A stretch of 64,000 nt of DNA, taken from Haliscomenobacter sp040401995. GTDB taxonomy: Bacteria; Bacteroidota; Bacteroidia; Chitinophagales; Saprospiraceae. The notes under the pieces were generated by a model. The model was not told the DNA's origin. It ran no database searches and saw only the letters and a program-made list of their open reading frames with translations. How positions within the stretch are numbered: the first letter of the stretch is position 1; every line of letters starts with the position of its first letter. The stretch lies in NCBI GenBank assembly GCA_040401995.1, contig JBBANM010000024.1, positions 1-64,000 on the forward strand, in the 5' to 3' direction. A program made the translations under genes and the position numbers. Shown piece after piece: positions 16,859-25,669 of this stretch.

Positions 16859-17073
16859 ATGGGTTGCTCATGAACCATTTGATCAATTTGTGATTGAATT
16901 TTTCATCCAATAAACTAAGATTATTTTCCATGGGATATTCAATGAGCCGGGTGTCAAAATTTTCCTTTGGCTGTTTGAATAGATAAGCAATGCACCATTT
17001 GGGGCGGTTGCCGCGCGATATGCCAATGCCATATCCATACAGCTGAAAGTTGGTTTCCTCGTCATCAAGCAGA
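16851..17073 (-). pseudogene. C-terminal gene fragment cut off by CRISPR array 1
   Basis: On the minus strand a frame with protein-like composition (FQLYGYGIGISRGNRPKWC... then NHKLIKWFMSNPLY, stop TGA at 16851-16853) runs straight out of the last CRISPR repeat without a start codon. It looks like the last ~70 residues of a gene whose 5' part is replaced by the array. I do not recognise the family. The 61-codon ORF in another frame here is a shadow. Confidence 0.5.
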
Positions 17074-20000
17074 GTCGCAGTCCCCGTCAGTTTTGGAATG
17101 CTCGCCTACCCGGAAGGTTCATCGGCAATCTTTTTCTGACCTTCGTCGCAGTCCCCGTCATTTTTGGAATGCTCGCCTACCGCACTGCTGTTTCTGGCGG
17201 CAGGCCTAGAAATTGTCGCAGTCCCCGTCATTTTTGGAATGCTCGCCTACAAGGAAAAGTTGAGAATCAACGACTTGAACAATTACGTCGCAGTCCCCGT
17301 CAGTTTTGGAATGCTCGCCTACTCTGACATTGATAGCAAACTCAAAAATACCTTGATTGTCGCAGTCCCCGTCAGTTTTGGAATGCTCGCCTACTCATCA
17401 ACGAATCAGATGATAAAGTTAGGGAGATCGTCGCAGTCCCCGTCAGTTTTGGAATGCTCGCCTACCTGGAATGCAACAAAAGCCGAAAGAATAGATTGTC
17501 GCAGTCCCCGTCAGTTTTGGAATGCTCGCCTACAGATTATAATTCGCCGAGAGGGAAAGCCCGATTCGTCGCAGTCCCCGTCAGTTTTGGAATGCTCGCC
17601 TACTCAAGGAGATAACCAAAGAAGAATTTGACGCTTTTATAGTCGCAGTCCCCGTCAGTTTTGGAATGCTCGCCTACCTCATCGTTAGAAAAACCAGAAG
17701 CTGCAACAGCAGTCGCAGTCCCCGTCAGTTTTGGAATGCTCGCCTACGAAAAATCAATGGCGGCATCTTTTCCGTGCTTCTGTCGCAGTCCCCGTCAGTT
17801 TTGGAATGCTCGCCTACCAAAAAAGTTAGGAGATAAAATTGAAGAAGCAGGAGTCGCAGTCCCCGTCAGTTTTGGAATGCTCGCCTACACTCAATCGAGG
17901 CGTTCACGTTGATCATGAGTGGCGTCGCAGTCCCCGTCAGTTTTGGAATGCTCGCCTACGCAGTACAGTATTGATAACGACTGCCTAAGAATGTCGCAGT
18001 CCCCGTCAGTTTTGGAATGCTCGCCTACAAACAAAGTTTATTATGAAACAGATCATGTTTCTGTCGCAGTCCCCGTCAGTTTTGGAATGCTCGCCTACTT
18101 TCACTTAAAAAAAACCAAGATCATGGCAAAGAAAGTCGCAGTCCCCGTCAGTTTTGGAATGCTCGCCTACAGATTATAATTCGCCGAGAGGGAAAGCCCG
18201 ATTCGTCGCAGTCCCCGTCAGTTTTGGAATGCTCGCCTACTCAAGGAGATAACCAAAGAAGAATTTGACGCTTTTATAGTCGCAGTCCCCGTCAGTTTTG
18301 GAATGCTCGCCTACCTCATCGTTAGAAAAACCAGAAGCTGCAACAGCAGTCGCAGTCCCCGTCAGTTTTGGAATGCTCGCCTACGAAAAATCAATGGCGG
18401 CATCTTTTCCGTGCTTCTGTCGCAGTCCCCGTCAGTTTTGGAATGCTCGCCTACGATTCAAGTTTGCCACTTCCACGGGTGTGTGGCCGTCGCAGTCCCC
18501 GTCAGTTTTGGAATGCTCGCCTACGTTGGCAATTGTTAACCGCAAAAAGCATCTCAAAGTCGCAGTCCCCGTCAGTTTTGGAATGCTCGCCTACTTTCAA
18601 ACTTACTCAAAGGCTGGGGTAACAAAGCAAAGTCGCAGTCCCCGTCAGTTTTGGAATGCTCGCCTACCCACCTAGAACAGCGACTGATACGATCCCCGTA
18701 AGTCGCAGTCCCCGTCAGTTTTGGAATGCTCGCCTACCAGCCAACGTATTAGAACGATTAAAGAGTTTGTAGTGTCGCAGTCCCCGTCAGTTTTGGAATG
18801 CTCGCCTACAAACTGAACAATGAAAAAAGAAGCTATTAGTTGTCGCAGTCCCCGTCAGTTTTGGAATGCTCGCCTACTAACAACAAAACCATTTTTCATG
18901 AAAAACCGAATAGTCGCAGTCCCCGTCAGTTTTGGAATGCTCGCCTACTTAAAACCAAGATCATGGCAAAGCAAGAGCCAAAGTCGCAGTCCCCGTCAGT
19001 TTTGGAATGCTCGCCTACTCACCAGTTAAATTTTTCTAAATTATGTTCAATTTGTCGCAGTCCCCGTCAGTTTTGGAATGCTCGCCTACCCTAAACATAC
19101 AGTAATGTTAGTAAAAATGATTGTCGCAGTCCCCGTCAGTTTTGGAATGCTCGCCTACCCCACGCAGCGTCTATAGTGGCGAAAGCGTGAAAGTCGCAGT
19201 CCCCGTCAGTTTTGGAATGCTCGCCTACTTATTCAATCATAAAATTCAATTATCATGCTAAGTCGCAGTCCCCGTCAGTTTTGGAATGCTCGCCTACTGA
19301 ACGTATTGCTGTTTTGGAGGCTGCAGGAAAGTCGCAGTCCCCGTCAGTTTTGGAATGCTCGCCTACTTGGAATTGAAAAATACATTGAAATCAAGCCAAT
19401 GGTCGCAGTCCCCGTCAGTTTTGGAATGCTCGCCTACTGTGCTTAGCTGCGAATCGCGCCCACGACTTTGGTAGTCGCAGTCCCCGTCAGTTTTGGAATG
19501 CTCGCCTACCAAGGAGCAACTAGTACAGGCTGCAATTGATCTTGTCGCAGTCCCCGTCAGTTTTGGAATGCTCGCCTACACGGTGGTAGTGGGCGACACC
19601 ACCAAGCGCCAAACGTCGCAGTCCCCGTCAGTTTTGGAATGCTCGCCTACCTAATGGCACAGGGCGGGATCGTGAGTATGGGTGAGTCGCAGTCCCCGTC
19701 AGTTTTGGAATGCTCGCCTACGATATCACCCTAATGGCACAGGGCGGGATCGTGAGTCGCAGTCCCCGTCAGTTTTGGAATGCTCGCCTACTGAATAACG
19801 GGACTTATGTAGGACCCGGCGCAAATTGTCGCAGTCCCCGTCAGTTTTGGAATGCTCGCCTACTTTCCACAAACTCATTAATTAATTTACCATGAAAGTC
19901 GCAGTCCCCGTCAGTTTTGGAATGCTCGCCTACCAACTTACAAATTGCGGATTACGAACCACCTCTAGTCGCAGTCCCCGTCAGTTTTGGAATGCTCGCC

Positions 20001-20284
20001 TACGGAGCAAGAACGGTGAAAACAGGAGGATATAACGTCGCAGTCCCCGTCAGTTTTGGAATGCTCGCCTACAGAAGAGTGCAGGAGATGCAGAGAAGAA
20101 GGAAGGCGTCGCAGTCCCCGTCAGTTTTGGAATGCTCGCCTACAGGAAAAGTGAGAAAAATGAGAAAAAGAAAAACGTCGCAGTCCCCGTCAGTTTTGGA
20201 ATGCTCGCCTACTGTAAAAGTCTCACTAGGTAGACGAAGAGGGAGAAAGTCGCAGTCCCCGTCAGTTTTGGAATGCTCGCCTAC
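17074..20284 (-). CRISPR. CRISPR array 1: 46 repeats of 36 bp, 45 spacers, leader at the right end
   Basis: Repeats of 36 bp (plus-strand reading starts GTCGCAGTCCCCGTCAG and ends ATGCTCGCCTAC) alternate with spacers of 32-38 bp. The leader copy at 20285-20544 shows that transcription runs leftward, so crRNAs carry the complementary strand. The two repeats at 17145 and 17215 have a G-to-T change, fitting the old, leader-distal end. Four consecutive spacers are duplicated as a block (17534-17781 and 18171-18418). On the strand complementary to the crRNA several spacers include start codons (18029, 18099, 18810, 18878, 18949, 19019, 19090, 19229, 19864). The repeat matches that of array 2 at 30 of 36 positions, so both arrays probably use the same Cas6 and Cmr complex. 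Confidence 0.98.
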
Positions 20285-20544
20285 CCTTACTTTCTTTAAG
20301 CCATTGTATTACAACCCATTGGCGTTCAAAAAAACCGCGTTTTTTGTCATAATACATGTATATGGGTATTTTTGCATTCATAAACTATTGATAAAAACAG
20401 GCTCCTGTGGTACGCGAATCAATGGCGAAAATTGGAACAACCTGTTTGTAAAAATAAGTATTTCAATGCATTACGTCAAATATGTGCCAAAAAAGCGCTT
20501 TAAAAAAGGCGCTAAAACCACCTTTTTTGAATCTGCCCTAAATG
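20285..20544 (-). promoter_or_regulatory. Leader of CRISPR array 1
   Basis: This ~260-bp AT-rich segment is present, in reverse orientation and with scattered differences, at 28453-28712 before array 2. Shared blocks include the CCTTACTTTCTT next to the first repeat, TACATGTAT, GTTCCAATTTTCGCCA (reverse strand) and the far end TTGAATCTGCCCTAAATG. Conservation next to the repeat is expected for integration and transcription signals. A TATTTTTG box at 20368 points away from the array, towards cas6. Confidence 0.85.
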
Positions 20545-20712
20545 CTTATGCGTATGGCGCTCACAATGAATTTTTTGTAAAAACATATTATAAAAAAGTC
20601 ATCAAGCCGCTGGGCTTTTTAGGGCGTTTTTTTAAAGTATTTGGCTTCTACTCCCGTTTTTTTCAAAACCCAATTGTCAAAGAACAGGTATCACTCATTT
20701 TTAAAATTGGCA
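20545..20712. other. Spacer DNA between leader 1 and cas6
   Basis: AT-rich DNA between the leader and the 3' end of cas6. A plus-strand frame runs through it from the array but has no independent start or recognisable domain. I see no other feature. Confidence 0.5.
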
Positions 20713-21447
20713 TCACTGACCTTCCATTTGTGCTTGTTGTCGTGCCGCGTGTCGTTTTCCGGCAGGTTGCGCCGCTGGAACCATCCACCCAAAACCATGA
20801 CTTACCGCTTTACCCAATCCCATCCCTAGCGGCAGGTCTACATTGGTGCTAAAGACCAAATCAAATGCCATTAGCCTTTGTCCGTGATAGCTTACCAGTT
20901 GGGTTTTGCGCAAAGCTTGGATACGCACCACTACTTCCTCGTCATCATTCCAACCTAGCCCCCAGATGCCCGCTAAAAGATGATTGCGCAAAAGCGTCTC
21001 CAGCAGTTGAACGCGCTCCACCAGCCCTTCCAGCGATTGCCATAAGCGGTAGTTTTCTTGGTTAAAAGGGAGGTATTTGTGCAAAAGGTATTGCTGGGGC
21101 GCGCCGCCTACCTGTAGCAGGTGTTGCTGCACTTGTGGCGACTGACTCATCACCAGTCGGCGGGTTTCTCCTTGCCAGTTACATTGCCAGTTGCCAGCAA
21201 ACAGTGCTTTTTGTACGGCACTAATGCCATCGTTCAAGGCGAATACTGCGGCTTGCCCGTCGCGTACGCGGTACTGCACCAGCGGGTAGCGATAGCGGTA
21301 GGCTTCAGCAGCGGTATGGTTGTGGAGTAGGTCGTTTTCCCAGCCGGCCATTTCGGCAAAAGCGCCGCGCCACTGGGAGATTTGCCGTGGGTAAATGGGC
21401 AACTGAAAGGTGATGAGCATAGATTCAACTGCAACGGGAGTCATCAT
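20713..21447 (-). CDS. cas6: Cas6-family pre-crRNA endoribonuclease
   Basis: The 244-residue protein (or 235 if it starts at the ATG at 21420, MLITFQLPIYPRQ) has the Cas6 C-terminal glycine-rich loop in the form STNVDLPLGMGLGKAVSHGFGWM, which recognises the repeat. The N-terminal ferredoxin-like half includes LPIYPRQISQWRGAFAEM. Cas6 cuts the pre-crRNA within repeats to leave the 8-nt 5' tag. A catalytic His is not certain from sequence alone; H127-H128 region and the His in AVSHGFG are candidates. The gene lies just upstream of the leader of array 1 and is transcribed in the same direction. A TATATTTG -7 box lies at 21616-21623. Confidence 0.85.
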   Translation of the reverse strand: MMTPVAVESMLITFQLPIYPRQISQWRGAFAEMAGWENDLLHNHTAAEAYRYRYPLVQYRVRDGQAAVFALNDGISAVQKALFAGNWQCNWQGETRRLVMSQSPQVQQHLLQVGGAPQQYLLHKYLPFNQENYRLWQSLEGLVERVQLLETLLRNHLLAGIWGLGWNDDEEVVVRIQALRKTQLVSYHGQRLMAFDLVFSTNVDLPLGMGLGKAVSHGFGWMVPAAQPAGKRHAARQQAQMEGQ

Positions 21448-21615
21448 GGTGTCCAGGTTTAGAAGGTATTTTGAAACTTTTATTGGGCTTGTTTTGCGGG
21501 CTGGAGGGGGCTCAAATGGTCTTTAACTTTAATTTTTGAGCTCAATCGCAACCTGCGCAGCAAGTTCTATCGGTCGTCAGCTGAATCAGTGCATCGACCA
21601 ATGTAGCTCAATATA

Positions 21616-21623
21616 CAAATATA
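21616..21623 (-). promoter_or_regulatory. Probable -7 promoter element for cas6
   Basis: TATATTTG on the minus strand matches TAnnTTTG and lies about 170 bp upstream of the cas6 start, downstream of the SPOR gene terminator. No good -33 element was found. Confidence 0.4.
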
Positions 21624-21658
21624 TGTTTCACGACTACTGTTTTCGCGGCTAGCTATTC

Positions 21659-21692
21659 AAAAAAAAAGCCCGGTTGCTAGGGCAACCAGGCC
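21659..21692 (-). terminator. Terminator of the SPOR-domain gene
   Basis: On the minus strand a hairpin (GCCTGGTTGCC... paired with GCAACCGGGC) is followed by nine T, a classic intrinsic terminator. It separates the SPOR gene from cas6, so cas6 has its own promoter. Confidence 0.85.
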
Positions 21693-21727
21693 AAAGACCA
21701 GGCGAAAGGCGAGCATGTCATGAGGGG

Positions 21728-22408
21728 CTACCGGCTACGGAAGGTCAGACCAATGGCCGAGCGGGGGAAGCCGTCGATCTGATGGCGATTGCGATGGGCG
21801 CGGGCTGCTTTGCGGTTGGAAAATGGGCCAATCAGTACTTTCCAGGGGATCATAGCGCCCTCATCAACGGCCACGTATACGTTTAATTTCGTTTGACTGC
21901 GCCAGTCGTCATAGTGTTGGAAGGCGTGCTCCGCGGCTTCAAAGGCATTGACTTGGATGAACCACTTCAACTGGAGCGAAGTGGAAGGCACTCGTTGTGC
22001 GGTTTTGGAGCGGGGTAGGGGATCGGGTTGGGTCGGCACAGGTGGTAGGGGTTCGGGCTGCTCAATGACTAGGGAAAATGGGGTTTCTTGCTCGATGGGA
22101 GTTCGTGGTGCTGGCGGTAATGGCGCAGATTCAAGGGATTGCAGCGTTTTCTTTTTGCTCCAAGCCGTTGGCCAAACCGTATTGAGCCACCAATAGCTCA
22201 TTCCGCTTAGCAGTAGGGTGATGGCAATACCCACGCCCATGCTTACTTTGGCCAATCGGGATAGAAAGTTTTCCGCCATTCGGTCTTTCATGGGGACCAT
22301 TCTGGTGAAAATTTTGCGCACGGGTGCACGCAGGCGCCGGGCGAGCAGGGCGCTAAGGGTAACGCATAGGCCAATTTTGACCCACAAAGAGATGATTGCT
22401 ATACTCAT
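21728..22408 (-). CDS. SPOR-domain membrane protein
   Basis: The 226-residue protein has two hydrophobic segments (about 4-22 and 54-75), a proline-rich linker (PLPPVPTQPDPLP) and a C-terminal SPOR domain (KWFIQVNAFEAAEHAFQHYDDW... WKVLIGPFSNRKAARAHRNRH). SPOR domains bind denuded peptidoglycan glycans, usually at the division septum. No CRISPR link is known. It may simply be trapped between the arrays. Confidence 0.8.
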   Translation of the reverse strand: MSIAIISLWVKIGLCVTLSALLARRLRAPVRKIFTRMVPMKDRMAENFLSRLAKVSMGVGIAITLLLSGMSYWWLNTVWPTAWSKKKTLQSLESAPLPPAPRTPIEQETPFSLVIEQPEPLPPVPTQPDPLPRSKTAQRVPSTSLQLKWFIQVNAFEAAEHAFQHYDDWRSQTKLNVYVAVDEGAMIPWKVLIGPFSNRKAARAHRNRHQIDGFPRSAIGLTFRSR

Positions 22409-23160
22409 AGAGATTGATGATGGAAGGTGAAGAAAAATTTACACAGATTCCTCAACCTTTCGCGCGGTAGGTGTTGCTTTATGGACGGTTTGAAGGGGGC
22501 AAAACTTTCAGAGGGTGGTGGTTTTTTTGGTGGGTAGGATTAAGTGCTGGGATGCTCCGCCAAAATTAAACTAGCGGTAGGAAATGCTTAGGTAAAGTGA
22601 ATTCAGAGATTCTCGATGGCTGAATCAATGTTCATGCGGTGGCTAGCGCGACTTGGTACTAAAAGATGACCATCTTTTATATATGGATTCGCCACTAGCG
22701 TGGCTTTGGTGCGACAGAAGGGCGCTAGCCCTGTATCCGTTTTTAGAAATTTTGACCATTGGTTCTTTCGAGCCTCGTAGCGGCGGCACGATTCGGTTTG
22801 TTTTTATAACGCAAACCTGCAAATAGCCAGCTATACTTTGTTAAAATGAAATAACAATTCAAGAAATTTAATCAATTTCTTTGCGCGAAATCAATTGAAT
22901 ATCAGTTGTATAGATTAATTATTAACCTCGATCCTTTGTCTAAAAACAGGAATTTTCGGTTTTTTTTAATGGTAATTGAAAGTTTTAAGGATTTCATTTC
23001 GTCTTATGTGCAGATACTTAAGATAATTCGTAGGAAAATATCCATTCAGTCAACAGAAGTTTTTAACATGCGTCCCTAGCCCGTAATTCCTGCTTTTTCA
23101 GGCATTTCGAACCCCCGAATTGGATTCTTTTTAGCGCCAATTTGGATCAAAACCAATTAC
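22409..23160. other. 752-bp intergenic region, no gene seen
   Basis: I found no coding frame with plausible composition. The stretch includes short palindromes (AAAAGATG/CATCTTTT near 22663 and GCCACTAGCGTGGC near 22691) and AT-rich DNA upstream of the next gene. It separates the minus-strand SPOR gene from the plus-strand genes and should hold divergent promoters, but no clear TAnnTTTG box was identified. Confidence 0.5.
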
Positions 23161-23517
23161 ATGACCAGGCCAGCTTATCCAAAGTTACCCACTTCAACGA
23201 CTAGTACGCTGGAGGAGGTGCTGCGCGATCTGGTACCGCAGGCATTAGAACAACCTGCTGCCCATCGCGCTATCCGGCGTTTTGTTTTCAAAAAAACGAC
23301 AATTAACCGCTACCGCGTCTCTCGGGTGCAAAAGGCAATTTTTTACAAACACGCATTGCCTTGCCCGGAGATGAAAGACATTTTGACCACGACCCTCATC
23401 GGCGCGCAACGGTATGCCAAGGAACATCACCTTGCAAATGCTGAAGAAATGGATCAACACCTACAAGCACATCAAGAAAAATTTGCAAAGCTGATTGAAA
23501 AACTGAAGGAGCAGTAA
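23161..23517 (+). CDS. Hypothetical protein, 118 aa
   Basis: I do not recognise this protein. It is basic and mostly helical: LEEVLRDLVPQALEQPAAHRAIRRFVFKKTTINRYRVSRVQKAIFYKH in the first half and a charged C-terminal helix (NAEEMDQHLQAHQEKFAKLIEKLKEQ). There is no signal or membrane segment. An intrinsic terminator follows 60 bp after the stop, so it is transcribed apart from the sigma factor gene behind it. Confidence 0.55.
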   Translation: MTRPAYPKLPTSTTSTLEEVLRDLVPQALEQPAAHRAIRRFVFKKTTINRYRVSRVQKAIFYKHALPCPEMKDILTTTLIGAQRYAKEHHLANAEEMDQHLQAHQEKFAKLIEKLKEQ

Positions 23518-23577
23518 AGACCGTTCCATTATTTTTAATTGAAGTAAAAAATTGCACATCACAAATCCAGTGAAAAG

Positions 23578-23608
23578 AGGCTTTCTCCTAGTAGAAGGCC
23601 TTTTTTGT
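23578..23608 (+). terminator. Intrinsic terminator
   Basis: A stem of 9 bp with one G-U pair (AGGCTTTCT with AGAAGGCCT, 6-nt loop) is followed by T6. It ends the transcript of the 118-residue hypothetical gene. Confidence 0.8.
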
Positions 23609-23709
23609 GTCCATTACCTGCCATTTTTTTTTCGCTCTATGAAAGTTTATAGCCCTATTCAACGTCATCTAAAAGGTAGTTTCATTTTTAACTTTTTCAA
23701 ATAGGAGCT

Positions 23710-24234
23710 ATGTATGCCACTTTCCCACATTCCGCCTTTTCAAGCGCTGAAGCTTTCGTCCAGGAAGTTTACAAGTGCCACAAACACTGGACGCTTTTTC
23801 TCTACGGCCAGGTCAACAAAAACCAGCGCCACCTGGTCGATGATGTTTTACAAGAGTTCTACATCACGGTATTTAGAAAATGGAATCAGATTCCTCACGG
23901 GAATCACTCCCAAATGTTCTCTTGCCTCTACAAAATGTTGCGCAACGAGCACATCAACCTACTGCGTCGAGAACGAAGTTGCGACCACCTCGAAGATCTA
24001 TCCCCGCCCAATCAACCGGCAGGTCCTATTTACCACCTTTGTTATACGGACTTGTTGGAGGACACTTTCCGGAAAATAGAACAAATGGTGACTCCGCAAG
24101 ATTTTGAAATCCTGCAAATGAAAACGCTGGGTTGGCCCAGCGAAGACATCGCCGAAAAACTGGACGTTAAGCGGTCTTTTGTTGATGTACGCCTGCACCG
24201 CACCAGAAAGAAATTGTACCCCTATTTTGACTGA
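23710..24234 (+). CDS. RNA polymerase sigma-70 factor, ECF subfamily
   Basis: The 174-residue sigma factor has region 2 at about 15-90 (HLVDDVLQEFYITVFRKWNQIP, then LYKMLRNEHINLLRRE) and region 4 at about 125-172 (TPQDFEILQMKTLGWPSEDIAEKLDVKRSFVDVRLHRTRKKL, a helix-turn-helix). It would direct RNA polymerase to an alternative promoter set. No adjacent anti-sigma gene with a FecR-like domain is seen. It lies between cas6/SPOR and the reverse transcriptase gene; whether it controls the CRISPR genes is unknown. Confidence 0.85.
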   Translation: MYATFPHSAFSSAEAFVQEVYKCHKHWTLFLYGQVNKNQRHLVDDVLQEFYITVFRKWNQIPHGNHSQMFSCLYKMLRNEHINLLRRERSCDHLEDLSPPNQPAGPIYHLCYTDLLEDTFRKIEQMVTPQDFEILQMKTLGWPSEDIAEKLDVKRSFVDVRLHRTRKKLYPYFD

Positions 24235-24428
24235 AATTGGCGCTCAAGATCGCTGTAAATCCTCAAGTAAAAGGATAACTAAACCCTATTCTAAACCCCC
24301 TGAACCCCTTGATCTCTCGCTTCGATCAATCAATCTTAGTTTGGTATTTTGACTACAATCGGGTGTTCTTCAATCGGGCTTTTAAATTGAGCTTTGGATT
24401 GAACATGCTAGAGTAAGCTAACAATATA

Positions 24429-24536
24429 TGGTTGGTAATACTGCCGCATCATGCGGTTGGTATACGGCACCTCAGCGAGTTATTAACATACGTGAATGCT
24501 GATATTATAACTGCATTTAAGGGCTGTAACCAACCT
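24429..24536 (+). ncRNA. Candidate structured RNA upstream of the reverse transcriptase
   Basis: In the 388-bp gap before the RT gene, GGTTGGT (24431) can pair with AACCAACC (24528). Between them are CCGCATcATGCGG (24443-24455), an enclosing TGCCG/CGGCA pairing and a CAGC/GCTG stem. A retron msr-msd is flanked by such an outer inverted repeat, but no branching-G signature could be confirmed. It may be only another palindromic intergenic element. The rest of the gap, 24235-24428, shows no gene. Confidence 0.25.
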
Positions 24537-24537
24537 T

Positions 24538-24561
24538 GTAGAGGCGCGATTAATCGCGACT
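24538..24561 (+). repeat. Dispersed palindrome, copy 2
   Basis: Same element as at 6585, here with GATTAATC at the centre, giving a perfect core palindrome GCGATTAATCGC. It lies between the candidate structured RNA and the RT start. Confidence 0.8.
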
Positions 24562-24622
24562 TGCTTCCTTCTCTTCCCCCGTTCTCCCCATTCATTCTTC
24601 ACCCATCAATCCCAACACTGTT

Positions 24623-25669
24623 ATGGAGAAAAAAACCAAACAACAACACCAGCAAAACAAGGCGGTGTTTTGTAGCATGAATAGCCTCAATGAACTGGCC
24701 AGGTTATTGCGTACGGATCAACGCAAACTTCAGCTCATGTCTTCCCAACCCAGCTATACCTCATTTTCGATTCCCAAAAAAGGGGGCGGCGAGCGCCAAA
24801 TTGAAGCGCCGTCCGAAGAGCTAAAGAAAGCCCTGGGTTTGCTCAATCGCTATTTGCAAAGCGTGTACCTGTTTGAAAAAACCAATGCAGCTTATGGGTT
24901 TGTAGTAGGCGTGAAAAACGACGACGACCGGCGCAATGTGCTGACCAATGCCCGCAAACACCTCGGTAAACCCTATCTGCTCAACATCGACCTGGAAGAT
25001 TTTTTTCACACCATTAGTCAAGAGCGGATAGTGAAGCTGTTCCAAGGGTCGCCCTTTGGTTTCAAACGCGACTTGCCCGATATTTTAGCCAATTTGGTTA
25101 CCTATCATGGCCGCTTACCGATGGGAGCGCCCACATCGCCGGTATTGTCGAACCTGGTATGCCGGGAATTGGATGAAGCATTGATCGCTTTTTCCAAAAA
25201 CATGCTTTGGACCTACACTCGTTATGCCGACGACATGAGTTTTTCGGCCAAATTGCTGATTGCCGAGGAAAAGATGGAATCGGTTTGTAGCATTATTGAA
25301 AAAGAAGGTTTCAAGATCAATGGCCGGAAATTGAAATTATACGGCCCCGATGAACCCAAAATTGTAACTGGATTGCTGATTGAACAAACCGATGTAACGC
25401 TAGCACCTGATTACCTCGATCTGTTGACCACTGAAGTAGCGCGGCTCGAAGAAATTATGCGCGCCCAAAACGAACAAGGGCACCTGAGTACCCGCTGGGT
25501 AGAACAGTTTAAGTTGCAAATCCGCGGAAGGCTCAATTTTGCCAGTTTTGTGCTCAAAAAAAATGATGAACGCGTAGTAGCTATTAAAGACGCTTTTTAC
25601 CGCGCCGTCAATCCGCCGCCAGAAGAATTTGGAGCGGTCAGCTGGCGGAGTTTTCCTTATAATTTTTAG
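24623..25669 (+). CDS. Reverse transcriptase with retron-type motifs, CRISPR-adjacent
   Basis: The 348-residue RNA-directed DNA polymerase may start at 24677 (MNSLNELARLLR), which gives the usual RT N-terminus. Motifs in order: IPKKGGGERQIEAP (50-63), NARKH (109-113), NIDLEDFFHTI (motif A, Asp123), LPMGAPTSPVLSNL (motif B), YTRYADDMSFS (motif C, YADD 201-204) and VTG (248-250). NAxxH and VTG are retron hallmarks. It is not fused to Cas1 or Cas6, but lies 430 bp ahead of cas1 on the same strand. Its likely role is converting RNA into DNA for spacer acquisition. The alternative is a retron RT whose PtuA/PtuB partners lie in the cmr operon. Confidence 0.9.
   Translation: MEKKTKQQHQQNKAVFCSMNSLNELARLLRTDQRKLQLMSSQPSYTSFSIPKKGGGERQIEAPSEELKKALGLLNRYLQSVYLFEKTNAAYGFVVGVKNDDDRRNVLTNARKHLGKPYLLNIDLEDFFHTISQERIVKLFQGSPFGFKRDLPDILANLVTYHGRLPMGAPTSPVLSNLVCRELDEALIAFSKNMLWTYTRYADDMSFSAKLLIAEEKMESVCSIIEKEGFKINGRKLKLYGPDEPKIVTGLLIEQTDVTLAPDYLDLLTTEVARLEEIMRAQNEQGHLSTRWVEQFKLQIRGRLNFASFVLKKNDERVVAIKDAFYRAVNPPPEEFGAVSWRSFPYNF

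Noticed and set aside
16883..17068. A 61-residue minus-strand gene upstream of cmr1
   Set aside because: Another frame over the same bases gives more protein-like sequence ending at the terminator, so this one is a shadow.
20144..20176. Spacer resembling the start of rpsG in this window (self-targeting)
   Set aside because: Only an A-rich run around ATGAGAAAAAGAAAA is shared; the flanks differ, so this is low-complexity similarity.
17164..20852. Long open frames through the CRISPR arrays on the plus and minus strands, with repeated FGMLAY or SEMECSPT peptides
   Set aside because: They are produced by the open reading frames of the repeats and have no independent start or family. The arrays explain them.
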